64,000 bases of DNA from Tetracladium setigerum. Taxonomy: Eukaryota > Ascomycota > Leotiomycetes > Helotiales. Below, one piece after another: positions 1-9,631 of the stretch (the first letter of the stretch is position 1; each line of letters begins with the position of its first letter). Made by a program: the position numbers and the translations under genes. The notes beneath the pieces were generated by a model, which saw only the letters and a program-made list of their open reading frames with translations, searched no databases and was not told the DNA's origin. The stretch covers positions 1,426,001 through 1,490,000 of the forward strand of contig PZJY01000007.1 of assembly GCA_031472005.1 (NCBI GenBank). The letters run 5' to 3'.

Positions 1-2233
1 AACAGGTACCATTCGAAACTCCTGATCAAGAGCATATCAACTCGCAACAATTCATCCTCATTCTCGCCTAGTATATTATTTCGCATTCTTCGACCATAGC
101 CGCTGAAGGTTTGAGCTTGTTTGAAAATCTTGAAGTTGCCAGTGGCGGGGTATCCGGTGACTGTATCTTGAAAATCGTCCAGCAAGTACCGAGCCTGCAT
201 TCTCACGAATTGCTGAACATCGAGGCCCAAGTCACGCATGAGCTTGATCTGTTCCATTCTTCGCTCGGGCCTGGTAACATCAATGAGATTTCTGCTCAGA
301 ACTGCATACTTTCGTGCGCCTGATAATTGAGAAGAGTAGAGAGGAATCAACTCTTCTCTCCCCGCAAGCCGTAAAAAGCTAACATATGCGACTATAACAT
401 TTTCGACTTCAGTCTCGCGAGCCACGCCTCCGAGATCTAATCCCAAGCCCATGAAGACTATTAAGATATGCGTGAGAACCCGGAGACCGTCGTAGTCATT
501 CAACTGGATGTATCTTGTTGTTTCCTCATTTTCAGGCCCTCGGTCTTACGTGGGATTAGATTTGATGGCTGCTTAGCATTCGCAAGCTTTGACAGCGCAA
601 GGCCTTGTTGGTAAATGAAGTTTTTGAATTGGTTTGCCAGCAAAGTTCCTTGCAACATCTTCATTGGCTCAAGAGTCTCAGGCCTAGTACGAGGATCTGT
701 TTTCAGCATCTCAACCAGACGCTGGCTCGTCGTCTGCGGGTCCCCATGAAATTGCACAGCGTCAAAAGCCTTCAGGCCAAGATTGCTGTTTGACTCTGCT
801 TGGGAATGCCTGATGGATTGGAGGTAAAGATCAAATTGGGATCTTAGGAGGGCATTGTAGTGCACGAATACAAAGTCGTTCCAGCTTTTGCAAACGGGTT
901 CTACGCTTGGTATATCACCGCTGAGGATGCCATAGACAGCCCGTTGGTATTCGTCTCCGCCAGAGTTCCTCGCCAAAGTAAAGCACATCGTCCTCCAGAT
1001 CGCCGAAGATGCGAAGTTTGCAGAATTCTCATCCTCTTCGTCGATATCATCAGGAAATCCAGACATGCTGATTGCTCGCCACGCCTCGGTTCGTTCAGAA
1101 CACCATTCCTTTATCTCAGCAGAGCTCTTGCCTCGTCGAAGTAACTCATAACAGCCCAGCCATATCGCGCGCTCGAAATACTCATCCTCTGCCTCCAATT
1201 TTCGATTCTGCCTAAAGGGTGCATCAGGATCAAGCTGTGTTACTAGGGGTTGCGTCTTGGACGAGTTCAGGTGAACTCTCTGAACATCGGGCGAGGAGGG
1301 GTCAAGTGCCTGAGACCAAGTGTGAATGCGTTTCTGATTCTTGATTGCCGATTTGGTATGAAGCCACCCATGAGCAATGATATCCCCCCTCTCGGCATTT
1401 TGTTGGAGATCTTGCACAAGAACATCGATATCTTCCCCTGATTCGTCCGCCGTGTCCTTCAACCATTGAATGACCGTCTTTCTTTCGAGTGCCAGTTCAT
1501 CGGTCTCCAGAAATGAACCCCATAGTTCGCGTTCCGAAGCGTACGGGTGGATCGGCGTGGGTAGTGGTGGGTTGGCCTCGCTAGATCCTGGTCTGGGAAA
1601 CCGGAGATGTACCAGGCGCTTCAAAAGATCCCACAAATGCGTTTCTTGTTCCCAACGCTCCATGTCCTCGGGGGTGGTTTGAAGGTGTTCAGCAAATTCG
1701 TCCACATCGACGTCGTCATCGTCGGCTTCCCGCCTGTATCGTTTCGAGTGCTGTCTTCGCAAACGCTGAAGCGTTTCCAGGGCGATGTCGTGGTATACAT
1801 TAATCAAATCAACCGTCATGTCGTACTTTTCGACGGGGTCGGTTGCTCGCAAAGGATTGTAACCATCAAGCGCTTCCGCAAAGCGCTCAACCTCACGGCC
1901 GACACGAGTCGCAGTCTCACGAAGAGGGTGGAGGGAGTGGTCATCTTCTTTAGGATCCACTAGCAGACGAGGAGCTTCCCTTTCATGATCTGGAAGAGCA
2001 AAGCTAGTCAGCGCAGATTCGCAACAGAACGAGCTGGCCTGAATAACTGACCCGAATGATCCCCGTACCCCGACCGCATATCGACGTCGCCATCATAGGA
2101 CGAAGTTGGTTCCTCGGAGAGTTGTCGAGTCTCGGACTGCTCCAGGGTTGTCAGTTACGATGAGGCTAGGACTTGGGAACTCTGGCGCAAAGCTCACCTC
2201 AATGTACTGCCAGGAAGCCTCTCTCCTCGCCAT
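1..2233 (-). CDS. NUP84: Nuclear pore complex Nup84/Nup107 subunit, 3' end outside window
   Basis: Scaffold nucleoporin of the Y-shaped (Nup84/Nup107) complex at the nuclear envelope. Exons read on the minus strand are 2233-2198, 2136-2052 and 1989 down to the window edge; both introns have GT-AG ends and keep phase (MARREASWQYIE, then SETRQLSEEP..., then DHEREAPRLLVDPKEDD). The alpha-helical body shows family-like blocks such as WEQETHLWDLLKRLVHLR, LGCYELLRRGKSSAEIKEWC and, further on, YIQLNDYDGLRVLTHIL. Start chosen at the ATG at 2233 because the long ORF from 1960 begins at a non-ATG codon and continues upstream through two introns. The frame breaks at the CCC run 537-539: adding one base joins RKTEG to PENEETTRYIQLND, and the rest then reads open to base 1. 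I treat this as an assembly error, not a pseudogene. The C-terminus lies left of the window. Confidence 0.85.
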
Positions 2234-3011
2234 CTTGCCTGCGAGATGTATCGGAGAGACGGGGTGAAGAGATGGGCGCGGGGGCGGACGGAGGGAAGGA
2301 GGAAGAAAAGATGCGATTTTCTTGATATTTTTGGGTGGGAAAAGGGTGTGAAGATGGCGTGGTGCAGGAGGTCTCTCGAGTTTCCTGCGACAAAGCAAGC
2401 AACGAACCAACAACGGCGCGAAGCTTGGAGTGCAGCCTCGTCCTGTAGTTAATTTTCCCTTTCGGCAGCAAGGGCAGGCACGCCCATGCCAAAGCCGACT
2501 CTGCCAAGGCCTATGACTAGCGCCGAATCAGCTGCAGAGTGGATACAAGTCACCTGACCAGAGATATATATTCAATCTCTGCGTTCCATTTTTCGTTTTG
2601 GCTTTCTGAAAGAATTAATGTCAAGGCCATCTAATTAGAGTCTCGGAATAAGCCTCCTCAGGAGTAACCATCATTGCTTATTCAGGTCCACAGGATCTCT
2701 CTGCGCGCTCATGATCGCCCAGAGCAAATTCGTCCCTTCCTGCTTCCGTTCACTGACCGATTTCACGATTGGGATGGCGATGGACTTCAAGCTTGGAGGG
2801 TTACAAAAATACACAAAAAACACCGACAATAATCGCCAGCCATAACTGCTGTCCCACGATGCAAGGAAGCAAGCCATGGATATCTGATCTATCATTCTTT
2901 AAAATTGATGCCGTGGGTTACTTTCAGCACAGTGGGTATCAAAGTAAGGTAGGTAGGGAGCTCTCAATCCAGAAGCATCTCCACACACAACAAAGCCCAC
3001 CTCGCTCGCTC
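2234..3011. other. Intergenic, NUP84 upstream / CMC4 downstream
   Basis: NUP84 promoter region on one side and the CMC4 3' flank on the other. ORFs here are short and overlap on both strands; nothing coding is supported. Confidence 0.5.
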
Positions 3012-3475
3012 TCACTTGCTGGCAGCGGCGTCCTTTGTGCGTTGCTTCATCTTCAGCCTCAACAGACTGGCCTTTGGGCACGAGACCGATGCGGCCTCGT
3101 CTCCATTCTTCTCGTAGAAGGCATTGCAACATTTGTAGAGGGCATCGACCTGCGACTGGCATTTGGCCTCGTTGTAGGAATGTTTGCTGAGACAGGCTGT
3201 GCTGGTCTGTCAGCGTTTTCTCTCTCTCTCTCTCTCTCTCGTTGAGAATGGTTGGTGGTGGTACTGACCTTGAATTGCACACTTGGAACACAGAATTGGG
3301 TGTTAGCGAAGGAGAACAGGAGAAGAGCATGGGCATAGGTGGATGGATTTGCGTACAGCTCGAGAGTGGCAGTCATCTGTACTGCTACTTGCAGAAGAAT
3401 TATCGAGTGTCTGCAGATGTGAGTGAAATAATGTCAGCTTTTGTTCCAACAGAGAAGATTCATGTAACCAACCAT
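3012..3475 (-). CDS. CMC4: Cx9C-type mitochondrial intermembrane-space protein Cmc4
   Basis: Small twin-cysteine protein of the CMC4 family, imported into the mitochondrial intermembrane space by the Mia40 relay. Proposed exons: 3475-3473 (ATG only), 3410-3357, 3281-3269 (13 nt) and 3196-3012. Joined they give 84 residues with no internal stop. The diagnostic core is DDCHSRACAIQACL followed by NEAKCQSQVDALYKCC and later VSCPKASLLRLKMKQR, matching the yeast Cmc4 layout (CAIQxCL, AKC...LYxCC, C-terminal LLxLKMKQR). The last two exons are well supported; the ATG-only first exon with a weak GTTGGT donor is the least certain part. Intron 3 carries a (CT)10 microsatellite on the plus strand. The gene is divergent from SMT3 with about 0.7 kb between the starts. 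Confidence 0.75.
3219..3240 (+). repeat. (TC)n microsatellite in CMC4 intron
   Basis: Ten or more TC units, lying between the 13-nt exon and the last exon of CMC4. Confidence 0.95.
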
Positions 3476-4171
3476 CGTATCGTTCACACAATTTCCAGGT
3501 GGCAAAGCTCTGCCCCTGCGCCCTCTCCCCCTCTCTTTCGTTCTTCCGATCTTCAAAACAAGCACGGTATGTAGCAGCTGAGGCAGGTAGGCAAACCTCA
3601 ATTGGCGTATATCTTTAGATAGATAGGTGTACCGCGGCAGTGGAGGATGCCAGCTGGAAGTTTTCGCAGGAGACGAGACCGATAGTGAAAGTTGAAAAGT
3701 AGAGGAAGACTCATTAATAAGTAAAAGTGAACTGCAGTAGGTGTTGGGGTAAATAGAGGTGAAAGATGCCTACAGTTCCAGTTCTCTAGCTCTCAACCAC
3801 CGGCGTTAACCTGAACCTGAACCTGACCTGACGGGCAGTGACTGCGTTCACCTCACTTCACGGACACCTTTTTGCGCAATTGGTTGCTCCCCCACCAAAC
3901 CTTTCTTGACCCTCCCCTTCAACATCCTTCCCTCCTCCTCCCATACCAAACACTCCAAACGGTCTCGATTGATTAAAAAACATCACCACTTCCCCCGGAA
4001 ACTCTTGTTCTCCCTGCAGGTAAGTCGACATTCACTCCCCCTCCAATTTCTGCCTGGAGCAATCCATCCTGACACACGAGTTAGCCTCTCTCTCACACAC
4101 CTTACAAGCCAACCTGCCTACTTCTAACCAACAACGTCCCTCCGCCATCTCTCCTCATATCTCCCGCAACC
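3476..4171. promoter_or_regulatory. Divergent CMC4/SMT3 promoter region
   Basis: About 0.7 kb between two outward-facing genes. It holds a short CCTGAA-type tandem at about 3810-3832 and a CT-rich SMT3 leader. No ORF is supported. Confidence 0.5.
4020..4084 (+). other. Possible 5'-UTR intron of SMT3
   Basis: GTAAGT donor at 4020, a CTGAC branch-like site near 4069 and a TTAG acceptor ending at 4084, inside the CT-rich leader ahead of the SMT3 start. Inferred from motifs only; RNA evidence would be needed. Confidence 0.4.
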
Positions 4172-4595
4172 ATGTCTGGGTCCGATGAGAATGGAAGCCC
4201 TGGTGTTCCTGAGAAGCCAGAGGGTGGCGCCGCCAGCGATCACCTCAATATCAAGGTCACCGACAACAACAACGAAGTCTTCTTCAAAATCAAGCGCACC
4301 ACCGCTCTCAAGAAATTGATGGATGCCTTCTGCGAGCGACAAGGCAAAGCCCCAGCTCCGTTCGCTTTCTCTTCGACGGTAGTCGTGTACTAGGCACCGA
4401 CAGTCCTGATACTGTCAGTAATCCATCTCTTCACTTTCCTTTTCGTTTCGTGGAAGCCTCGCCGACTTCTTCCAAACCCCAAATGTATGCTCTTTTCCTC
4501 AAGATACGAAGCTAACACACAAAATCACCCAGCTCGATATGGCCGACGGAGATACTCTTGAGGTTCACCAGGAGCAGATTGGAGGCGCAAACTAG
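4172..4595 (+). CDS. SMT3: SUMO, ubiquitin-like modifier (Smt3), one apparent frameshift
   Basis: Ubiquitin-like modifier conjugated to lysines of nuclear and other proteins. Exons 4172-4413 and 4533-4595. A disordered N-terminus leads into HLNIKVTDNNNEVFFKIKRTT, then LKKLMDAFCERQGK, RFLFDGSRV, DTLDMADGDTLEVHQEQ and the C-terminal IGGAN; cleavage after GG would expose the conjugating diglycine. The frame breaks at the AAA run 4346-4348: one more A gives CERQGKSPSSVRFLFDG, the expected family sequence, and a 101-residue protein. Without it the ORF stops inside the fold at a place where no splice sites can repair it. SUMO is a highly conserved, usually important gene, so an assembly error is far likelier than a broken gene. 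The ATG is in good context (AACCATGTC). Confidence 0.88.
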
Positions 4596-4977
4596 GATTG
4601 CGAACACTTGTGTGGGGGGACAATGGCTTGGGAGGCGAAGAACGCAAATGGTTGCGAATGATATTGCATACTGGTGGCATGGTCTGGGATGCTTCTTTGC
4701 ATGGGGATCTGATTTTCTACGGCGTGCAGGAGTCCCTACATACCTCTCTTTTACTTGGGTGGGAGCTTACGGTGGGGCTTTAGTTGCGGAAGACATCGCT
4801 CATCTTGTCTCCTTGAGATCAGACATGAGTTCTGGCTGACGATGGAATCGTGACTCTTATGCTCATCCAGCAAATGCGGCGGTAGTCTTCAGAAATTACA
4901 GATTGGTTGTCATCATCGTATTCGGCCCCAAGGCCGACCCAGGTGGTGTGCTCTGATTTACATACATCCAACGCTAC
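4596..4977. other. 3' flanks between convergent SMT3 and the next gene
   Basis: Convergent 3'-end region. No supported gene; the ORF at 4558-4839 is a shadow. Confidence 0.5.
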
Positions 4978-5575
4978 CTAATCGTCCCATATTGCAGCTT
5001 TCTGTTTCTCGGCCTCCTCCTTTGCTCTGGCTGCGGCTTCTTTCTCCAAATTCCTCCTCTTGATTTCCTTCTCCTTGATTGCCTTATCGTACGCTTTCTG
5101 CTCCTCGGTCCTTTTGGGTGCCCTGACTCCCAGCGCACCGGCAATCATCCTCTTGGCCATCGCATCTGTTTTGTCGGGTCTGGCAGCACTGGACCGCTCA
5201 GGTCTTCCAGCACTAGCCCCGTCCGCGCTGTAGCCGTATGGATTGATGAATCCTTCGCGTGCAAAGGACGTGGATGGGGAGATTGGGGTGGGGGGAGGAG
5301 CCAGAGGGAAGTCGGCCGACTGCTGGTGTGAAAGTGGGCGGTCTGCGTCGTCGCCCGAGTCTTCCAACTCGTCGTCCTCCCATGATTCGGTGATCTTTTG
5401 CTTGCTCTTGGATGCTGCGGCCGTAGAAGCTGAGGGCTCGGGTCGTAGGGAGAGCTTGTTGAGGGAGGATTCCAGCGCTGGATTGCAGGTCAGTCAGTTG
5501 GGGGACAGTGGTTCAATTGATGGTGGTCCCCATGGCGGGGTAGTTTTTTCCAGACCTACCTTTGGGCTCGGCCAT
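4978..5575 (-). CDS. Conserved small fungal protein, function unknown
   Basis: Exons 5575-5560 and 5477-4978 give 171 residues. MAEPK joins ALESSLNKLSLRPEP across a GT-AG intron with correct phase, then KSKQKITESWEDDELEDSGDDAD, a proline/serine-rich middle (LAPPPTPISPSTSF) and a highly charged helical tail (KRTEEQKAYDKAIKEKEIKRR... ending KAAIWDD). The tail looks like a single long helix or coiled coil; there is no signal peptide or membrane segment. I do not recognise a characterised family. The splice phase, acidic WEDDELED block and conserved-looking ends argue it is a real gene. It is convergent with SMT3 and divergent from the succinyl-CoA-ligase-like gene. Confidence 0.65.
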
Positions 5576-6336
5576 CTTTTTATAATTACAGTAAGGTGGT
5601 AATTAACAAACTTCTGCAAGGATGATTCCTGGCTGGGATGAGATGGGATGATCGAAGAAGAGGAGGAGGAGGATGATGATGATGGGCAGAGGATGGGAGT
5701 TTTCAAGCTGCATGTGGCAGTTCGTGGTGGTGCCCGTTCATTATTCAGTCAGTCGGTCGTCAGTCGAATTGATTCGAACGGAGACTCGACTCGACTCGAG
5801 TAGCTAGAGCACAGTAGTGAGACTTACCAGGCAGGGCAGGGCAAAGTCAGGGCAGGGCAGGCATGAATCCCTCATAATGCGGGGGGTGGGGAAAAGGACG
5901 AGCTCACTACTCGCGTGTGTGTGTGTGTGCACCAAGCCGAATGAAATTGTTAGATAGATTGTTTGATGGTGATTTCAAAGGATGTATGTACAGAGGGGTA
6001 GATGAGTGGATGAGTGGATAGATGCCTCTCTCTCATTCCTTCCTTGCTCTACCTACTTACTGATAGTACTTTCTGTCCGGAACAGTCAGTCAGTCAGGGT
6101 GAAGGGCGCCCATCTAGTCGCCAAGAGATGTCTCATAAAGGCTGTATAGTACCTATTGGCTTGCCCGTGGGGAAGAAGGCAGGCCGAGGTTCCCAACATA
6201 CGTTCCTCTTCTCGTGGGAGGAGTTCAAGTATATATATGTAAGTGCTATTTATTATTCCGATGCCACTCTCGTTCCGCTGTTCCCTCCCTTGCTCTGTTG
6301 GAGTAGATAGATACCTAGCCTAGGTAGAGTTAAAAG
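5576..6336. promoter_or_regulatory. Divergent promoter region
   Basis: Shared upstream region of the small fungal protein and the succinyl-CoA-ligase-like gene. It contains repeated GGGCAGGGCAGG blocks near 5831-5862, a (GT)n tract near 5916-5930, and TCAGTCAG repeats. No gene seen. Confidence 0.5.
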
Positions 6337-9020
6337 ATGGCTCGCCTTCTTCGCTTGCGGGCAAGACATCTCGCAAGCTTCCGATCACTTTCCTTCAGTA
6401 CTTCGTCCACCATTCGACACCAATATCAAAACACCATCCAATATCTCAAAATCGGTTCCCACACCAGGGTTATCTTCCAGGGATTCACAGGTTGGTGGTA
6501 TCCCTGTTTGCTCTGGAAGTCTCTCCCCCTGTTACTAATAACAACTCCCGTGAATAGGAAAACAAGTGGGTTCAGCATTCAACGATTTTCAAGTCGATAT
6601 ACTGAAGTCCATATACTGACAGATCGGAAGGCAACTGCCAATGCGAAAGAGTCGATAGAATGGGGTACCAAAATTGTTGGGGCGTAACTCCAGGAAAGAG
6701 TGGAGAGCATCTGGGTCTCCCAGTTCTTCCAACTGTCAGAGAGGTATCTATCTGGACAGCCTGAGAATCATCTTTCGTAAACTGACGCAAGAACACAGGC
6801 AATGGAAAAGCTCAAGCCCGATGCTACTGGAATCTATGTCGCTGCTCACCAAGCATCGGCTGCGATTGAGGAAGCGATCGAGGCCGAAGTACCTCTGATA
6901 GTTGCCGTTGCCGAGCACATTCCCATTCATAACATCATGCGAGTGAGGAATCTCTGTTCTCAGCCTACTTCATTCATAAACTTACTCGACAGATACATTC
7001 CATGTTAAACACCCAGTCCAAATCGCGACTCGTGGGCGCCAATTCACCTGGTATCATCTCCGCCATCGGAAAGTGTAGGATTGGGTTTCAACCGCTCCCT
7101 TGTTTCCTCCCGGGGCGTATTGCAATCATTGCTAAATCAGGGACTCTGAGCTATGAAGGTTGGTTGACACCTATCTCTGCTTGAGTCTTTTACTCATCTG
7201 ATTGCAGCGGTTGCCTCAACCACAAGATCTGGTCTTGGTCAAAGTCTATGTATAGGCATGGGAGGTGATGTTATTGCTGGTACTAATTTTGTCGATGCCC
7301 TCGAGATTTTTGAGCACGATGATGATACTGAAGGTATCGTGCTCATCGGTGAAATTGGCGGTGCCGCTGAGCTTGAGGCTGCGGAGTGGATCAAAGAGTA
7401 CAAGAAACGGTCTCCCAGCCCAAAACCGATCGCTGCACTTATTGGAGGAGTCAACATTGCTCCAGGTCGTGTCATGGGCCACGTAAGTAGAGCTATAGTG
7501 CCCTGGACACGAGAAAAATGATTCTAACTATACAATCTCAACTTTTAGGCGGGGGCATTCACATTACCAACAGAGCCAGATGCATTAACTAAGATACGAT
7601 TTCTCAAAGACGCTGGGGTCACAATGGTCAACCACCCTGCAAAGTTTGGAGAAGTGATGAAGAGGCTCCTTGCGGATTCTGGTCGAATTAGCGTGGGAGC
7701 CACAATTTCCAAAGGTCAACAACGAAGAGGAATGCACACTCAACAAACTCGAAATACCCGGCCAATGTCTTCTGATCATGCTCTGAGGACAGTTTCGCAT
7801 TGTCAGAAACGTACCCTGTATATTAGGGAAAGTCTCGCACTTGACCTACTCCGAGAAAGGGGTATCAGTACTTCCGAATCTTCGGGACATGGAGAGAAAC
7901 GAGTTTTGGCTATTGCAGTTGATCGATCAACTTCCTCTCCGTGCATTCTCGCATCTCCCACGAGTGATGTAAAGGACATGGAAGCGAATACTAGGAGCTT
8001 TCCTTTCGACTATCAGAATGGCCTTGATGCTAGCCAAATTCCTACTATCGCTCAACACCTACAACTTGACGATCCCACAAAAGAGCACCTCCCTGAATTG
8101 ATCCATGCTTTAATTGAATTATACATGCAAAAAGAGGCATTTCTGCTCAGGACTTTGCTTGTCGAAGATTCAGCTGGCCTGACAGTTGTCAACGCCCGAT
8201 TTGGATTTGATGATGCAGCATTTAGAAGTACGAAACGACAAGGAGATGTCCATGCGTTACGGCGAATTGAAGATGAGGATCCGCAGGAGATAGAGGCAGA
8301 GAAGGACGGCATTGTGTACATCAAGCTAGCGGGGGATGGAAATATCGGCACTTTAGTGTAAGTCCTACTTACTCATGTTTGAGGATTTTCGGTGCGTCAA
8401 AAGACCACGAGACTTCGGAAGAGTCCCTCACTTCAACATCAGTTACTGACATAATCGTAGCAATGGAGCCGGTCTCGCAATGAATACTGTTGATGCCCTT
8501 GCAGAAGCTGGAGGTAAAGCAGCCAATTTCTTGGACACGGGCGGGAAAGCAACCAGCGAAACCGTCAAGAAGAGTTTTCAGGTCATTCTACAGGACGAGA
8601 GGGTGAAGGTTATATTTGTCAACATCTTTGGTGGATTGACCTGTAAGTGTTGTCAAGTTCCCAAATTTTGGCTCGCTTATTTCCACATTTTGATTTCCTG
8701 GGAGCTCTAACCACCCCAGTCACTCTCATCCAACTCGATACAGAATAATTGCTGAAAAAAACTCTCTAGTGGGCGATATGATTGCCAGGGGGATTATCCT
8801 AGCATTTTCCGAGCTCAAGGTTTCACTACCCGTTGTCGTAAGAATCAGAGGGACGAACGAAAAGGAAGGGCAGAAGATTGTGAGACCACCGACACATCCA
8901 CTTTTGACTGAGACGATGCTAACACTTTCATAGATTGACGAAAGCGGGTTGCCTCTGTATGCATTCGATGACTTCGAAGAGGCAGCTGCTAAGGCAATCG
9001 AGTTGGCCAACGAAGCTTAG
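6337..9020 (+). CDS. Fused alpha-beta succinyl-CoA-ligase-like protein, mitochondrial; one apparent frameshift
   Basis: An acyl-CoA ligase (NDP-forming) relative in which the alpha (SucD-like) and beta (SucC-like) parts are one polypeptide, about 682 residues. Ten exons: 6337-6490, 6558-6565 (8 nt), 6631-6743, 6799-6942, 6993-7158, 7208-7482, 7549-8357, 8461-8642, 8770-8879, 8934-9020. The N-terminus is rich in Arg/Ser/Leu with no acids, as in a mitochondrial presequence. The alpha part shows VIFQGFTGKQ, TPGKSGEHLGLPVLPTV, the CoA-site-like RLVGANSPG, KSGTLSYEAV and the phospho-His motif GRVMGHAGAF. The beta part shows an ATP-grasp-like stretch, then IKLAGDGNIGTLVNGAGLAM, GKAANFLDTGG and VNIFGGLT. 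Metal-site residues of the ATP-grasp part look altered (see findings). The GGGG run 6679-6682 needs one more G to join KIVGG to VTPGKSG. Substrate is not predictable; it is distinct in architecture from the usual two-subunit citric-acid-cycle enzyme. Confidence 0.8.
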
Positions 9021-9631
9021 AATGCACCGCACCATTAACCGCGGAGGCGGCACATGGAAGTATAGTTCATTCCTCGGTTTAAGGACATGGGAAACTTTGA
9101 ATCAGAGACAACGTACAGTACAATGAAACAAACGAGTCACTTTCATGCTCAAAGAGTAATAGGTATTTGTAACATTCAGAACGATGCTCACTGTATCGTG
9201 ATGAGCCTCTACAATGCTCGTACAATTGTGAGATGTAATATCCTTTCTGTTTAGTAGGCTAAAATATCAAATATATTGAGAGAGATCTCCTTCGCATCAG
9301 CACACTATTTTATCACCGCAGGCGTGTAACAGGGCAATTAATATGCCTGTTGTCAGATGTCGCCAAGCAACCTACTCCACAAGAACAAAGGCCAAAAAAA
9401 TAAATGGTGCGTATGATTTGATATTGATATTATGATTTGTCGATTTTCTGCCCAACACCCCCACAATCCCCATTGCCAATACACCACCGAATGCCAAAAT
9501 GTATTGAAGAGACAAAGGAAATGATTCAATGAATGGCTCTCTTGGTCGTTGCTCGTAATCCTCGCCAAAATGCAGGTGTATGAAAGTCAAAGCAGAAAAA
9601 ACAGTGCTACAGATACGCCATTTCCCAACTC
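9021..9631. other. 3' flanks of two convergent genes
   Basis: Between the convergent 3' ends of the ligase-like and LIM genes. A 98-residue minus-strand ORF (9372-9668) has a hydrophobic stretch but overlaps the LIM coding end and has no independent support. Confidence 0.5.
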
